Assembly (NCBI GenBank): GCA_023105745.1
Contig: JALGQZ010000017.1
Coordinates: 1,212,001-1,276,000 of the forward strand
Length of the DNA stretch: 64,000 bases
Source of the DNA: Austropuccinia psidii
Taxonomy: Eukaryota > Basidiomycota > Pucciniomycetes > Pucciniales > Sphaerophragmiaceae
Direction: 5' to 3'
Made by a program: the position numbers and the translations under genes. Of the stretch, positions 1 to 9,994 are shown piece after piece (positions within the stretch are counted from its first letter, which is position 1; the number at the start of each line of letters is the position of its first letter). The notes beneath the pieces were generated by a model, which had not been told where the DNA came from, did not search any database, and worked only from the letters and a program-made list of their open reading frames with translations.

Positions 1-1449
1 GGTCAACGACTACCAGGGATTCATCCCATTCGCGAGGGGTTAATTGATAGATAGCTTTGTCAGATGAAGTTTTATGAGATTTTTCAAAATGATCTCTTAA
101 CCAATTAGATGAAGATTTATTAGAAGGGTTCAGAGGTCGCTTAGAGATAGATTCTACTAGAGATCGATTAAGACTTAGCGCATCCATCTCACGCTGTTGT
201 GCTTCAGGAATGCCACTACGTAAATCAAATGGTACATAAGTAATTACTTCTTCATCACCTGAGCTGATACTCAAGGTTTCTAAGCTGGGTAGCTGATTTA
301 TATCGTTGGCTGGATGACATTTTGAAGATGACTTTCTTGGTAATGGATGACCATCTCTAATGGATACTAAACAATGGTCGAAATCAAATGTGTCATAGTA
401 TTGAAAGAAACCTAAGAATAATTTTGAAAGGTCTTCAACCTTTGGTTTCTTCCAATTGGTCATTTGAGGTGAAGTATTAAGAAAGGATGTATCAACAGGA
501 GTTGTGCTTTGATTTGCAGTGTTGAGAGATTTTTTGTTGCGTAATTTGAGATCTGAAAAAATATAGACATAGTGAGGTTGGTAATTTGGACCCAATGCCT
601 CCTTCAAATTAGCTTGATCTTGAAGATTTGGGAGAAATTTGATGGATTGTAAGTAGGCAATCAAGAGTAGGATGAGGGTATAAGAGGAAGCTGAAGTAGG
701 AACTTGACGACCTGATGGATCACAATAGCCACGTAATTTAGCCCAAAGTTTAATAGACATGCCCAAAGGTCTGATGACCTCAGGGGCGATGTCATAGTAA
801 GCTTTTAGTAATTGGCTATTTCTACATCCCAAAAGATTATTGCAATTTAAATCCACAGACATCGAACCATCTGGACTCTTAAATTTTACTATAGGAGTTC
901 TAGCGAATTGAATCGGTCTAACGTTTTGAAAACCAGCGAGTTCTAGAGCTGTTGCAAGACAGCCCATGTGATAAACTTTGGGTAGTTTAGATTGAAGCCC
1001 CGATTATGTGCCGTTGGGTCTATCGGGATCAATTAAACAAAGGTCTAGATCTGAAGTTTGAGAGTCTAAACCAAATTGAGTGGAGCCAAATAGCTGAAGA
1101 CGATAAGGCTTTGAAGGCAAACTAGGACGAGTGATGTGAGAATTGTTGACAGTGTTAATGATTTGATTGAGTAAGTTTACTCTGGAAGTTATGGTGTGAT
1201 CATCAGGAATAGAAAGCTAAAGAGTTGAGATTTGATTGAATTAGGAATAGATGATTAGTCGAAAGAGGTCTCTGAAAAGGGTAAGAGTTGGGTGTTTAAT
1301 TGACTGCTTACAAAAGAATACGATTGAATTTGAGCAGCAATATCACAATGACCGTTTGAAAGATTGAAGACATTATGAGAGATGAATTGAAGGATTCGAT
1401 TTGAATTATTTTCAAATTTGAGGTCCAAATCTGTGGGAGGAAAGATCAT
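1..1449 (-). pseudogene. Cid1-like nucleotidyltransferase / non-canonical poly(A) polymerase, broken and cut by window edge
   Basis: Reading leftwards from about 1225, the minus strand encodes a polymerase-beta-type nucleotidyltransferase. A GSTQFG motif (about 1070-1087) is followed by SDLDL (about 1042-1056), the first two metal-binding aspartates; a later MSVDLNC supplies the third. Beyond it comes a PAP-associated-domain-like stretch ending KLFLGFFQYYDTFD. Such proteins add U or A tails to RNA (Cid1/TUT family); cytosolic or nuclear location cannot be told. Damage: an in-frame TAA at 1004-1006 between the catalytic core and the helical domain, and a frame change between about 1255 and 1225. 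The 1255-1449 segment is an open frame that may be the original N-terminus. At about 1450 it meets LINE sequence on the same strand. The C-terminus lies beyond base 1. The family call is firm; pseudogene status is inferred, since an intron could hide the frame change but not easily the TAA. Confidence 0.75.
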
Positions 1450-2692
1450 CTGTCTGTCGCTCTTTTGTGAACTTATACGTGCTGTATGCGTGCTCCGGGC
1501 CTTTCTCCGCTAAGAATTTTCTCCAATGACCACTCTTGAGTTCCCAGACCTTTTGTTTGAATTGTTGCTGGTGGTGGTAATATGTTTTTTGGGTTTCGTC
1601 CGTTTGGCGTTTAAGCATTTCTCGTCTAGCTCGGTTTCGAAGTTTGACCAGTTCGTCTAGCTGTCTTTTGTCCCACCAGGCCTTGGCTCTAGCGGGGTTG
1701 GTGTTGACCCATTTCCCCTGATTATTGTATGCTGTCAGTATTGCTGTAGATAGGTCCTGTATGGTCTTGTCTGTTTCCGTTGTGTTGGCTGTGGTGAGAA
1801 GGACTTGGCCTAGGTGGTCCAGGAACAGGTCAGGGTTTAGCTGATTGAGTTGCATCGTGAGGTGCTTTTGCGGGGGAAGGGTCAATGAATGTGGTAGGGT
1901 GATTTTGGTTAGTATCGGGTGATGGTCCGAAGAGTGATTATTGAGTTGGACTTGTGTGATTGGGAGTAGGAGTCTGTATTTGTGGTTTGCCCATGTTAGG
2001 TCAATTGCGGTGGGCTTTCCTACTGCGCCTAGGAAGGTTGGGGTGTGTCTAGGTGAGATCAGCCGGAAACCTTTTCTTCCGCAAGCTTTTATAAGGTCCC
2101 GGGCTTGGGTATGGGTGTGAGTGTAGCCTTTTGGATTCCAGTGTGGGTGATGTAGGTTTGAATCCATCATAATGAATGTCGGTGTTTGTCGTGTTGAGTT
2201 GTTTTGCAGCCATTGATTAAGTAAGTCAATGCCGGTAAAAGTAGAAGGGGGGTTATACAGGGAGAGGATGGTGATGTCGGGAATAGTTTCTGATAAGTTT
2301 GAGATCGTCGTGATTGATAGCAGGTGGCTTTCTTGTATGTGATTTGTGATTTGGTGTGCTGGTATTCGCTTATTGATGTATGTGCATGCCCGGGGTTTGT
2401 TGTCTTTATTTCTTGGGTTGGCATTGGGGGTGATTCTATGCCAGTTCTGGTGTAACGGGGGTAGGCAGGTGTGCGGGTTAATCCACGGTTCCTGCAAAAG
2501 TAATGCAGTTTGTGTTAGTTCGGAGTTCAGAACACTAATTGTGGTGTCATATCTATTGTGACAATTCAGCTGAAACAAGGATAGGTCTGAATGTGAGTGA
2601 TATTGAAACAAGTTACTATGATTTCCAGATGGAATATCTTCTTTGTTGTTGTTTTGCAGGGGAGTGTTTCTTGTTTGGGTGTTATTTGCCAT
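1412..2692 (-). pseudogene. LINE ORF2, APE-type endonuclease domain, truncated before the reverse transcriptase
   Basis: The ATG is at 2690-2692, overlapping the end of ORF1 in another frame. The protein has the exonuclease-endonuclease-phosphatase signature: an early Asn (LNCHN), LLLQEPW with the metal-binding Glu, ITILSLYNPP, FIMMDSNLHHPHW with the catalytic Asp, then AIDLTW and HSSDHHPI, the terminal Asp-His pair. This domain nicks target DNA to prime reverse transcription. After it comes a basic region (RAKAWWDKRQLDELVKLRNR) typical of the linker before the RT. The frame then runs into the neighbouring nucleotidyltransferase-side sequence near 1450 and stops at 1412. The endonuclease looks intact; the element cannot retrotranspose without its RT. 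Confidence 0.82.
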
Positions 2693-4046
2693 GGGGTTGA
2701 GGTGGGTGGTTTAATGTTAGGATCTCTTTCTGTCTAATCGGACATTTCTGGCTTAAAGCTGAGTGGCGATATTTGTCTTCATAAAGGTCGATCTCTTGGT
2801 TGTTGGTTTTGTCTTGGTTGATGCATCTAACGCACCTTTTAATGGAGGGAGCATAACCCGGGTCCTTGCAGTCTTGAGGCAGATGTGAGTTCCCACATTT
2901 AGAGCATATGGGGTCGTTCTTGCACTGGAATGCCATGTGTCCCGTCTTCAGGCAGTTGAAACATTGAGGTGGGCCTTGTGTGTAAGGCATGGTGCGCATA
3001 AAATTGCCATCGAATATCAAACCTCCTCGGAGGATTTGATGGGCTAGGGTCTTGTCGGTGAAGTAGATGACTAGTGAGCCGTGAGACTTTTCTTCTTCCT
3101 TTGGGTGGCCCAGCCATCGCATTCTGTCTACTTGTTCGTTCTTTATTTCGTTCTGTTGGAGGAGGCTGTTTCTGCAGATCTTGTCGTCAATATCCACGTA
3201 CGTGGGGCATTAGTGTATTATAATAGGGAAAGTGGGAGGTGACGTTACAAATAGTGGGTCCGCTCGGTGAGTCCATTTAGCTCTGTTCTCTAATAGCCAT
3301 TGAGCTTCTGCTCTAGATCTCGTGTATAGTTTGATGTCGCCTGAGGGGTATCGTGTGAAGGCTCTAATTCTGATAGGGGTGTTGTCGCAGTTCGCGTTAA
3401 TATCCATTAGCGCTTTGTTGATGGTGTTGCAAGCCGTTTGTGGGGATGTCTTTTCGAATGGCTTCGGAGCTCAAAACTTGGTGCGAATGACGATGTGGTA
3501 TTTCTTGAACTTGTTGTAATCTTGAGCTTGGGTTTGGCATAGTTCGGGTGGTGGACGCTTTGGCAGGATAGTGTCTGTTGTCTTTGGGTTTTTGGCGGTT
3601 ACTGCTGCGAAGGATAGGGGGAGGGACTCTTGACTCGGGTTGTTGTTTTGGCGTGTATTTTCTGTGTTGTTGCTCCTTTTCTGTGTGTTAGTGTTATTGT
3701 TTATTTTCCTTAATAGGTCTTCAATGATTTTGTCCGTTTTTGCCTGTTTTTCTGTGAGTTCTTCGATTTTGTTGTTCATGCGGGTTAGTAGAGTCGTTAA
3801 GGCTGTGGGTAGAGTAATGTTAGCTTCACGGTTTTCTAAAGTTTCTATTTTTTTTAGGATTAGTGTTAATATATTAGATTGATCTTCATTACGATTTTGG
3901 GTCAGGAAACCCGGTTCGCTTTCATATATTTCGGGAATGATCATGTGATCGTCATTGTCTGGGGGGTCTGGAGCAGGGTTCATAAGCGATTCTAGTCGTT
4001 TTGGGGGAGGTTTGGAACGAGCTGGGCTAAGGCTCATGAATTGCAA
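2682..4046 (-). pseudogene. LINE ORF1 (gag-like RNA-binding protein), two in-frame stops
   Basis: One continuous frame from an ATG at 4046 to a TAA at 2682, about 454 codons, is interrupted only by TGA at 3471-3473 and TAA at 3210-3212. The N-terminal third is polar with a coiled-coil-like stretch (ILKKIETLENRE, then IEELTEKQAKTDKIIEDL). The C-terminal part carries CFNCLKTGHMAFQC (CX2CX4HX4C), CSKCGNSHLPQDC (CX2CX3HX4C) and a further CVRC...H...C cluster. This is the layout of ORF1 nucleic-acid chaperones that coat LINE RNA. The stop codon overlaps the ORF2 start in the 11-mer ATGGCAAATAA, suggesting ORF2 was translated by termination and reinitiation. The TGA follows T and could be a former CGA. 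Confidence 0.75.
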
Positions 4047-4524
4047 AGCAGTGTAAGTGTAAGTACAAGATAATGGGACGGAAGGGAGAATGGGTTGTTG
4101 TGAAAGATAATTGCATGGGTAGGGTGAGGATGTAGTGATTTGGAGGTTAGTGATTTATAAACAATTGGTTTTATTGGGATGTCTTCTTTTTTTTCCGCAA
4201 AAAGGGTGGTGAGGTAGTGGTAGAAGTTAGGAGGCCCCCTAATTGAGGGTCCACGACAGCCTGGGACCTTTGGTTTTGCTATACAGCAGGTTATTGGAGC
4301 TGTATGACCCGCCACTTCTCTTTTTGGCAGTGGCAGGATTATTGGGAGGTCTGTATTGTTGTATGACAACAATATTAAAAAAAACCAATTTGATTTTTTT
4401 TTGGGTCTTTTTCTCGCAATCTCCCAAAAAAAAAAATATTTTTTCTTTTTTTATAATTCTTAATTAAATTATTATTGATTTTTTTTTGATTTTTTTGAAT
4501 TAATTAAATATATTTTTTTAAAAA

Positions 4525-4952
4525 AAACTGTTTGTATGGGAGTAAGTCAAAGAATGGCTAAACTCATTTAATAATGAGGCTAATGTTATTCAGTTTTTTT
4601 TAAAAAATTATTATTTCTTTATTTTTAAAAACTTTTCTTTTACACAAATCAAATTTTTATATTTCTCATTTCATATTAAAAATAATTTTTTTATCCAAAA
4701 AAAGGGTAACGATAGTTACTCTTTTTTTTTATCCAAAAAAATTGTAACAATGGTTACTCTTTTTTTTTATCCAAAAAAAGGGTAACGATAGTTACTCTTT
4801 TTCTTTAAAGAATCTTAATTAATTTGTTATTATTTTTTTTCAATATTTTAAATTAATTGAATATTTTTTTTAAAAACAACTGTTTGTATGGGAGCAAGTC
4901 AAAGAGTGGCTAAACTCATTTTATAATGAGGCTAACGTTATTCAGTTTTTTT
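4525..4952. repeat. Direct repeat pair (4525-4602 and 4874-4952) in the oxygenase upstream region
   Basis: The two copies share about 78 bp with few differences: a core TGTATGGGAG(T/C)AAGTCAAAG, then TGGCTAAACTCATTT, ATAATGAGGCTAA(T/C)GTTATTCAG and a T run. They are about 349 bp apart, and the second ends roughly 85 bp upstream of the oxygenase ATG. A diverged relative (GTCAAAG...TGACTAAACTCATTAAT...CATCCAG) lies at about 34667-34720 inside gypsy B. Confidence 0.7.
4690..4800. repeat. Three tandem ~38-bp units with an internal inverted repeat
   Basis: Units of the form TTATCCAAAAAAAGGGTAAC followed by GATAGTTACTC and a T run begin near 4691, 4728 and 4768. Within each unit GTAAC and GTTAC are complementary, so each can fold into a short hairpin. 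The middle unit differs at a few bases. Confidence 0.65.
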
Positions 4953-5036
4953 AAAAAAATTATTATTTTTCTTCAACTTTAAAAATTTTTTTTTAAACAA
5001 ATTCAATTCTTATATTTTTTATTTCAAATCTCTACT

Positions 5037-6095
5037 ATGCCTAGAAAATTAAAACAAAAGTCATCTAGAATCCATAATAGAAAACAAATAATTTCTAATA
5101 ATCAAAGATCCCATCAACATACCTGTCAAAAACAATCTAAAATCCTTGGATGTGATTTAGCTAAGCCTTATATTAGAACTTGCAATTTATCTAATGAAAA
5201 TTTTTTCAATCCAATTCCAACAAATGATAACAATAGAAAATTTCTTAGACCTATTTTTCTAACCAAAACTCCTAGTTATAGAAATTATATTAAAGAAAAT
5301 TATTTCTCTTTAGATTTTGGATTTACTATTTTAAATGATCAAACAATTCCTGATACTTATTTTAAATCATTTGCAATAGTTCAATTTATTCCTTTCAAAA
5401 ATTTAAATGATATTGAAAAATCAGAAATTAATTTTTTAAGTACTTTTTTATATAAATATAAATTTTTTTTGAATAAACAACAAGAAACTGGAAATAAAAT
5501 TAGTGGTACTATGTATGCTATTGGATGGAGACCACCCAGACTTGGAGATTCTACTATTGGTAGATATATCAATTCTAGTGCTACTTCTAATAATCTCCAA
5601 TTATATAATAGTTTAACTTCAGAACTTAGCAAAATTCAAAATATTCTGAAAAATCTTTATCAAAAATTTACTTCTATAATATTTCAACATAATTCTAGTA
5701 AGATGGAAGAATATAATATTCCTGGTTTTGAGATTTTAGATCTTGCTGATTTTAATTCTACTTCTTTTGCAAATCAATTAACCTTTACTATTGATTGTTT
5801 TTCCAGTTTTCCTCATTGTGATAAAACTGATTGTTCAGAATATGCTTATTTTCTTTCTATTCCTATTTCTAAATCTGATGGTAGTTTAATTTTTGAAAAT
5901 TATGACTTTTTTAATGAATTTTTTGTTTTTCCTGATTATAGGTTTAATATTAATTTAACTGGTAAAGAACCAGGAATTGTACAAATGGTGTGGAAAGCCA
6001 AAAGCACCCGTCATTTTACTCTTTATCCAGAAGGTGGTCAAAATAATTGTTTTACAAGATTATCTATGTCTTTACAAATTTCTAAAAAAGCATAA
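5037..6095 (+). CDS. Tet-like 2OG-Fe(II) oxygenase domain protein
   Basis: A single uninterrupted ORF of 352 residues starts at ATG 5037. The N-terminal ~40 residues are basic and polar. The rest matches the Tet/JBP-like dioxygenase family greatly expanded in rust fungi: GWRPPRLGDSTIGRY, then LTFTIDCFSSFPHCDK, where H260 and D262 form the HxD iron ligands, a FVFPDYRFNINL strand, a distal His in STRHFTL (about H326) and a following Arg in FTRLSMSLQI (about R341) that could bind 2-oxoglutarate. Characterised TET enzymes oxidise 5-methylcytosine; the substrate of the fungal proteins is unknown. It is strongly AT-biased like its surroundings, has no visible intron, and has repeats and a LINE on its left. 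All expected catalytic residues are present, so it may be active. The family call rests on motif recognition, not on a search. Confidence 0.72.
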   Translation: MPRKLKQKSSRIHNRKQIISNNQRSHQHTCQKQSKILGCDLAKPYIRTCNLSNENFFNPIPTNDNNRKFLRPIFLTKTPSYRNYIKENYFSLDFGFTILNDQTIPDTYFKSFAIVQFIPFKNLNDIEKSEINFLSTFLYKYKFFLNKQQETGNKISGTMYAIGWRPPRLGDSTIGRYINSSATSNNLQLYNSLTSELSKIQNILKNLYQKFTSIIFQHNSSKMEEYNIPGFEILDLADFNSTSFANQLTFTIDCFSSFPHCDKTDCSEYAYFLSIPISKSDGSLIFENYDFFNEFFVFPDYRFNINLTGKEPGIVQMVWKAKSTRHFTLYPEGGQNNCFTRLSMSLQISKKA

Positions 6096-6971
6096 AATAT
6101 TTTCAAAAATTTAGCAGAAGGAAAAATATCCAATTTTAGTGCAGATGATCATTCTTCAATTGTAAATAGATTTTCTTCTTCCTCCAAATAAATTTCATAC
6201 TTTTTAATCCAAATCAATGAAATGTATCATATGACTAGTTGTGACAAATAGCATTAAGAAAAAATAACTTCTGAGTTCAACTTCCATAAGGTAATGAATA
6301 CCTTTATACCATAGATTCAAAAGATTTCAGGCATTTTTCTCTCTATTCAGAATATTTTTAGCACACACTTCCAACAAAAATTCCTCAAATTGAAATTTTT
6401 CAACTTACAGTTAAAAAAATTGGGATTACAGAGATCTTCTGGTAGGTATATAGAAGGGAGATAGAAAGCTAAATTAAAGATTCATATATTTTAAAAATTA
6501 ATTATTAATTCAAATGTAATTAAGAAGTATTAAACTATTAGAAATAGTAATGCCTTCATATTAATATTTAAATTATTAATATAATAAATGATTAAAAAGC
6601 ATAATAAATCAGGAAAATATTTCTATTATACAAATTATTTCTGACTTTCCAATTAAGAATTTTTTAAACAATTATTAATGTAGATATTTTGAAGAGGAAT
6701 TATGTGATAAAGTCATTAATAATTGGAGAGTTCTGTATGTCAATAAATTATTTTTTAAAGTAATTCATGCCAATTTTCAAATATTCAAAAAAAAAATTGA
6801 AATTTTCGAATAATATTCATTTCAAATATGTGAAAAAAAAAATTGAATTTTCGAATATTCGGAAATTAATATTCGCAGGGTGGGGAAGTTCGATTCTGAA
6901 TATTTGAAGGGTAGGGAAAGTTGATTTTTTTTGATGCTGAGACTTTTGCGGGTGCTGCGACTGATAAGGTA
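6096..6971. other. AT-rich intergenic region
   Basis: About 870 bp with no credible ORF. It holds long A/T runs and a small duplicated palindromic theme near 6785-6870 (ATTTTCGAATATTC and GAATATTCAT). It probably contains the 3' UTR of the oxygenase gene. Nothing else is recognised. Confidence 0.5.
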
Positions 6972-7045
6972 AATGCCCGTGTGAGGCAGAGGAACAAAGG
7001 GGTGCTGGCTGAGTATTGCAATGGATTTAATTGTCAAACTAAGTC
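6972..7045. repeat. Direct repeat, left copy (partner 9995-10068)
   Basis: This segment (GTGTGAGGCAGAGGAACAA...GGCTGAGTATTGCAATGG...AATTGTCAAACTAAGTC) recurs at about 9997-10068 with roughly 80 percent identity by eye. The pair flanks the 7.1-10.0 kb block of two tandem arrays and the Zn2Cys6-like gene, so it may mark the ends of a mobile or duplicated unit. Confidence 0.6.
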
Positions 7046-7071
7046 AATGAAAAAAAAGTGAAATGGATTGT

Positions 7072-7093
7072 GTACGGTGGCATGCCATCGTAC
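7072..7093. other. Palindrome of the GTWCG-TGGC-GCCA-CGWAC class (copy 1 of 4)
   Basis: GTACGGTGGC then ATGCCATCGTAC is near-perfectly self-complementary, with one mismatched pair. Related palindromes lie at 11929-11954, 12066-12087 and 19660-19689. Function is unknown. Confidence 0.6.
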
Positions 7094-7139
7094 ATATGTG
7101 CTGGTTTGGGGCTCTTGTCCAGGATCACGATGCTTCACA

Positions 7140-7492
7140 TGCAAATGCTTACGCTTGTGCAGGTTCCCGACAATTCAAAGAAATCCTCACGCCGGGGCAG
7201 GCTTCCGACGATTCACACGCAAATCCTTACGCTTGTGCAGGTTCCGACAATGCTCAAAATTCCTTACGCCTGTGCAGGCTTCCGACAATTCACACACGAA
7301 TCCTTACGCTTGTGCAGGTTCCGACAAAGATTAAAAAATCCTTGCGCCTGTGGAGGCTTCCGACAGTTCACACGCTAATCCTTATGCTTGTGAAGGTTCC
7401 GACAAAAATCAAAAATCCTTACGCCTGTGGAGGCTTCCAAAAGTTCACACGCCAATCCTTACGCTTGTGAAGGTTCCCGACAATTTAAACAA
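7140..7492. repeat. Tandem array, ~78-bp unit made of two ~39-bp half-units, about 4.3 copies
   Basis: The phrase TTACGCTTGTG(C/A)AGGTTCC recurs near 7149, 7227, 7303, 7382 and 7459 (spacing 76-79 bp). Between each pair lies a related phrase, TACGCCTGTG(C/G)AGGCTTCCGA, so the unit is itself an old duplication. The copies are diverged, so the array is not recent. Open frames through it are a by-product of the repeat. Confidence 0.85.
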
Positions 7493-7908
7493 TTCAATAC
7501 ATGACTAAGATTAATAGCGTGTGGTGTGACCATAGGAACGGCAATGTCTCATTAATCTGGAGTGGATTGCTCACATGCCGGAACCTCCCGCTTTTTTACA
7601 GTTAAGATTTGATATGGCTCTAAACAATGGAGGAAGAAAATATAGGAGGCAGGAATGGTGACTATTGGCACATTTTTGGCAAAAGATTTTCTCACAAACA
7701 AATACTATCTCAAACCTTTGGTGGGGCACTTATAAAAATAATTCTCACAAAATAGGAGATTTGAACCATGGAAGAAAAAATATAATTTATCGTGTAGAAA
7801 GAAAGTAAGAGAAATGGAAAATAACAATAATTGAATACAAAAAATTTATTTGAAAGAAAGTATTACAAAAAATAAAAAGAGCAAATAATGATTCTTTTTT
7901 TTAATTTT
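7493..7908. other. Intergenic, nothing recognised
   Basis: About 415 bp between the tandem array and the 3' end of the Zn2Cys6-like gene. I see only AT-rich sequence, some of which must be the 3' UTR of that gene on the minus strand. Confidence 0.4.
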
Positions 7909-9266
7909 TTATTTTTCTGAGAATTTGGAGACTATCCCGGTGATGTCCTCCTTTGGATACGCCTCCAGTGCCTGGCCAAGGAGGGAGTTTAGTTCCTCCC
8001 GGAATTCCCGGTGCATCTCATTTCGATGAGTTGCATCCACGAAAGGAATCATGTGGAGCAACCGACGATGCTCCAACAAGATTCGGTTGATTGATTGGTG
8101 GACAATGGCTCAAGGAATCATCAACGTGGGTTGTAAGTCGGTGAATTCCTGGAGAGCGTCATCGTAGGAATGAGAGGAGCTTGGCACCGGGGGGGAGGAG
8201 GCGGTTGGGTTCTCGGCGGCAATGGGAGGGATATCGGGGGAAGGAACCAGGGTAGGAGTGGAGGGGAAGGTTGCGGAGTCGGGGAAGAAGAAGGGGGAGG
8301 GGGAGGGGGGATCCAACCGGCGTATCATCGATGACAATTATCGAGTGGGGAGTACCGGGACGAGCTGGAGACGGTCGAAGGAGGGGTGAGGAAAAGTTGA
8401 GGAGAGTTAAAAAAGTGAAATAGGGACTTACCAAAAAATTCCTCTGTGGATTGCGTCGGAGCCACCTCAGGTTCTGGCTCACAAGTCGGAAAGTCCTCAG
8501 GTGGTTCGGAGGATGGACTCGGGCCAGGAATAGGTGGCTCATTGTGCTGGGAGGGTTCTACAAAAGGAGTAAAAGTCAGTTATCTTTATGCAAAAGTTGA
8601 AATGAGAAAAGGGAAAGTTGGCTGCTTACCGCGGAATAATTCCTCCGACCATCGGGTGCCACTCGGGCCTGGGGTGGGTTGCCGCGGGGTTTGCTCGCGA
8701 GGCAAACTGGGAACGGGAGAGTCTTGTCGGGGGGGATTCGGAGGGTTTTGTTCTATGAGTAATGAAAAAAAGGGAGGATTATTGCGTGAAGATAAAAGAG
8801 ATAAGGAGGAGAAAGAAAACTTACTTTGGCGTTTGAATCCCATCGGTGACAAGACATGGTGACGATCGGCCCAAGCTCGAATGTCCTCTCGCCATCGCCA
8901 TCCTTCATCGGCCGGATAATAACTTCTCTCCGGTCGAGGAGTGAAGTGACCATCGGATGGTGGCCTAGGAGGGGGGGTGGACAAATCGATGCTTGAGGGG
9001 ACTGGGCTAATCGTCCGGAATCGTTCCCGTCGGCCTGCTTGAGGTCCCGGTGTCCATTTGCGCTCGGAAATGGTCTCATCATCGTCGACCACAAAGGAGT
9101 CCTCGCGAGGTCGTCTTGGGCGAGAACTCCTCTGGCCGCGTGGTCGGAAGGGTCGGACAACAAACGAGCATTTCTTGTGTGCTTGTCGGCAAGCATCACA
9201 AGCGTCGGTCGTTGTCAAAGAGCGGATGCAGGGGATACCCTGCTTGGTGCATAATGTGCACGACAT
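7909..9266 (-). pseudogene. Zn2Cys6-like cysteine-cluster, proline-rich protein of unknown function; four exons, damaged
   Basis: ATG at 9266. Residues ~3-35 show CX2CX6CX9CX2CX6C (CTLCTKQGIPC, then CDACRQAHKKC), the spacing of a fungal Zn(II)2Cys6 cluster, though without the usual basic patch. A basic region (RPFRPRGQRSSRPRRPRE) and long proline-rich stretches follow; the C-terminus is helical (AIVHQSINRILLEHRRLL). Introns with GT-AG ends: 8753-8824, 8558-8629 and 8365-8431; the first is a multiple of three and reads through. Damage: a one-base frame slip in the C-rich run near 8290-8312 and an in-frame TGA at 8110-8112 that could be a former CGA; beyond it the frame continues cleanly to TAA at 7909-7911. 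It could be a transcription factor or a transposon-borne DNA-binding protein; tandem arrays and a direct repeat flank it. Its role is unknown to me. Confidence 0.6.
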
Positions 9267-9732
9267 CTAAAAACAAAAAAAATTGGGGTTAGTAAGTGAA
9301 TAGAAAGTAAGCAATCAAGAAAGAAAAGGATGACGTACGATGAATTATATAAATTTAAAACGGAATCAATTTAAAAACGCTCTAGTCGGAAGTTTTTAAA
9401 AGTCTGGAAGGAAGTCGTGAAGATAGAAAAATATTAATATCGGATAATAACGTGGACAAAACTTTAATTGAATGGAACGCACGAAGTAGATAGACGGGGG
9501 GTTCTGGAAGTATAAACGGGAAAAAAACAAAGCAGAAGGATATGATAGTGGTTAGTGGAGTGCGAAAGAACAGAGTGGAAAAGCAGGAAGACCTAGGGTA
9601 ATACACACAAAAAGGAGAACAGTGGGTGAGGTGGAGCGGGTGAGAAAGAAAGTGAAGGGCTTGTCGTGTGAAGATGGTCTTTTATACCATGGTGAAGCTG
9701 AGACGATCTCAGCAGTTGCAGCACCTGCAAAA
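9267..9732. other. Upstream region of the Zn2Cys6-like gene
   Basis: About 465 bp between the ATG of the minus-strand gene and a tandem array. It must contain that gene's promoter and 5' UTR. I see no other gene or clear element. Confidence 0.4.
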
Positions 9733-9993
9733 GGCTCAGCTTCAAGGCGTGTGGGCAAAATTAAAGCTGAGTCTCAGCGAATGCAGCACCCAACAAAGGC
9801 TCAGCTTCAAGGCGTGTGGGCAAAATTGAAGCTCAGTCACAGCAGTTGCAGCACCCGACAAAGGCTCAGGTTCAAGGCGTGTGGGCAAAATTGAAGCTCA
9901 GTCACAGCAGTTGCAGCACCTGACAAAGGCTCAGCTTCAAGGCGTGTGGGCAAAATTGAAGCTCAGTCGCAGCGAATTCTGCAACTGAGCTTC
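9733..9993. repeat. Tandem array, 65-bp unit, four copies, ending in a hairpin
   Basis: The phrase GGCTCAG(C/G)TTCAAGGCGTG starts near 9733, 9798, 9863 and 9928, an exact 65-bp period. Units include GTGGGCAAAATTGAAGCTCAG and CAGCAGTTGCAGCACC. At the right end, 9958-9993, GAAGCTCAGT pairs with ACTGAGCTTC to form a 10-bp stem. Conservation is higher than in the 78-bp array on the other side of the gene, so this array is younger or better homogenised. Confidence 0.88.
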
Positions 9994-9994
9994 A

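Larger units (their letters stand above)
1412..4046 (-). mobile_element. LINE retrotransposon, 5' part only (ORF1 plus ORF2 endonuclease; reverse transcriptase missing)
   Basis: Two ORFs in LINE order lie on the minus strand. ORF1 carries CCHC zinc knuckles; ORF2 starts with an AP-type endonuclease, then stops matching a LINE soon after the endonuclease, at the junction with the nucleotidyltransferase gene near 1450. No reverse transcriptase motif (such as FADD) is present. The 5' untranslated region probably extends right of 4046 to about 4400. The zinc-knuckle ORF1 plus APE endonuclease arrangement fits Tad1-like fungal LINEs, but the clade cannot be confirmed without the RT. Losing the 3' rather than the 5' end is not what target-primed reverse transcription normally produces. 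Confidence 0.78.
4047..5036. other. AT-rich spacer, LINE 5' UTR remnant and repeats
   Basis: From 4047 to about 4400 the sequence is moderately GC-balanced and is probably the LINE 5' UTR. From about 4400 it becomes extremely AT-rich with long A and T runs and holds the two repeat sets listed separately. I see no gene here. The right end is the promoter region of the oxygenase gene that starts at 5037. Confidence 0.5.

Noticed and set aside
1412..1449. LINE ORF2 continuing naturally into the last 13 residues
   Set aside because: The last residues are encoded by the sequence that, in another frame, starts the 1255-1449 segment of the nucleotidyltransferase side; they do not look like LINE linker or RT.
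7058..7470. Overlapping open frames of 88-135 codons
   Set aside because: They run through the 78-bp tandem array and repeat the same phrases; there is no domain or start context.
8446..8862. 138-codon + strand frame opposite the Zn2Cys6-like gene
   Set aside because: Gly-rich shadow of a proline-rich gene on the other strand, crossing that gene's splice sites.
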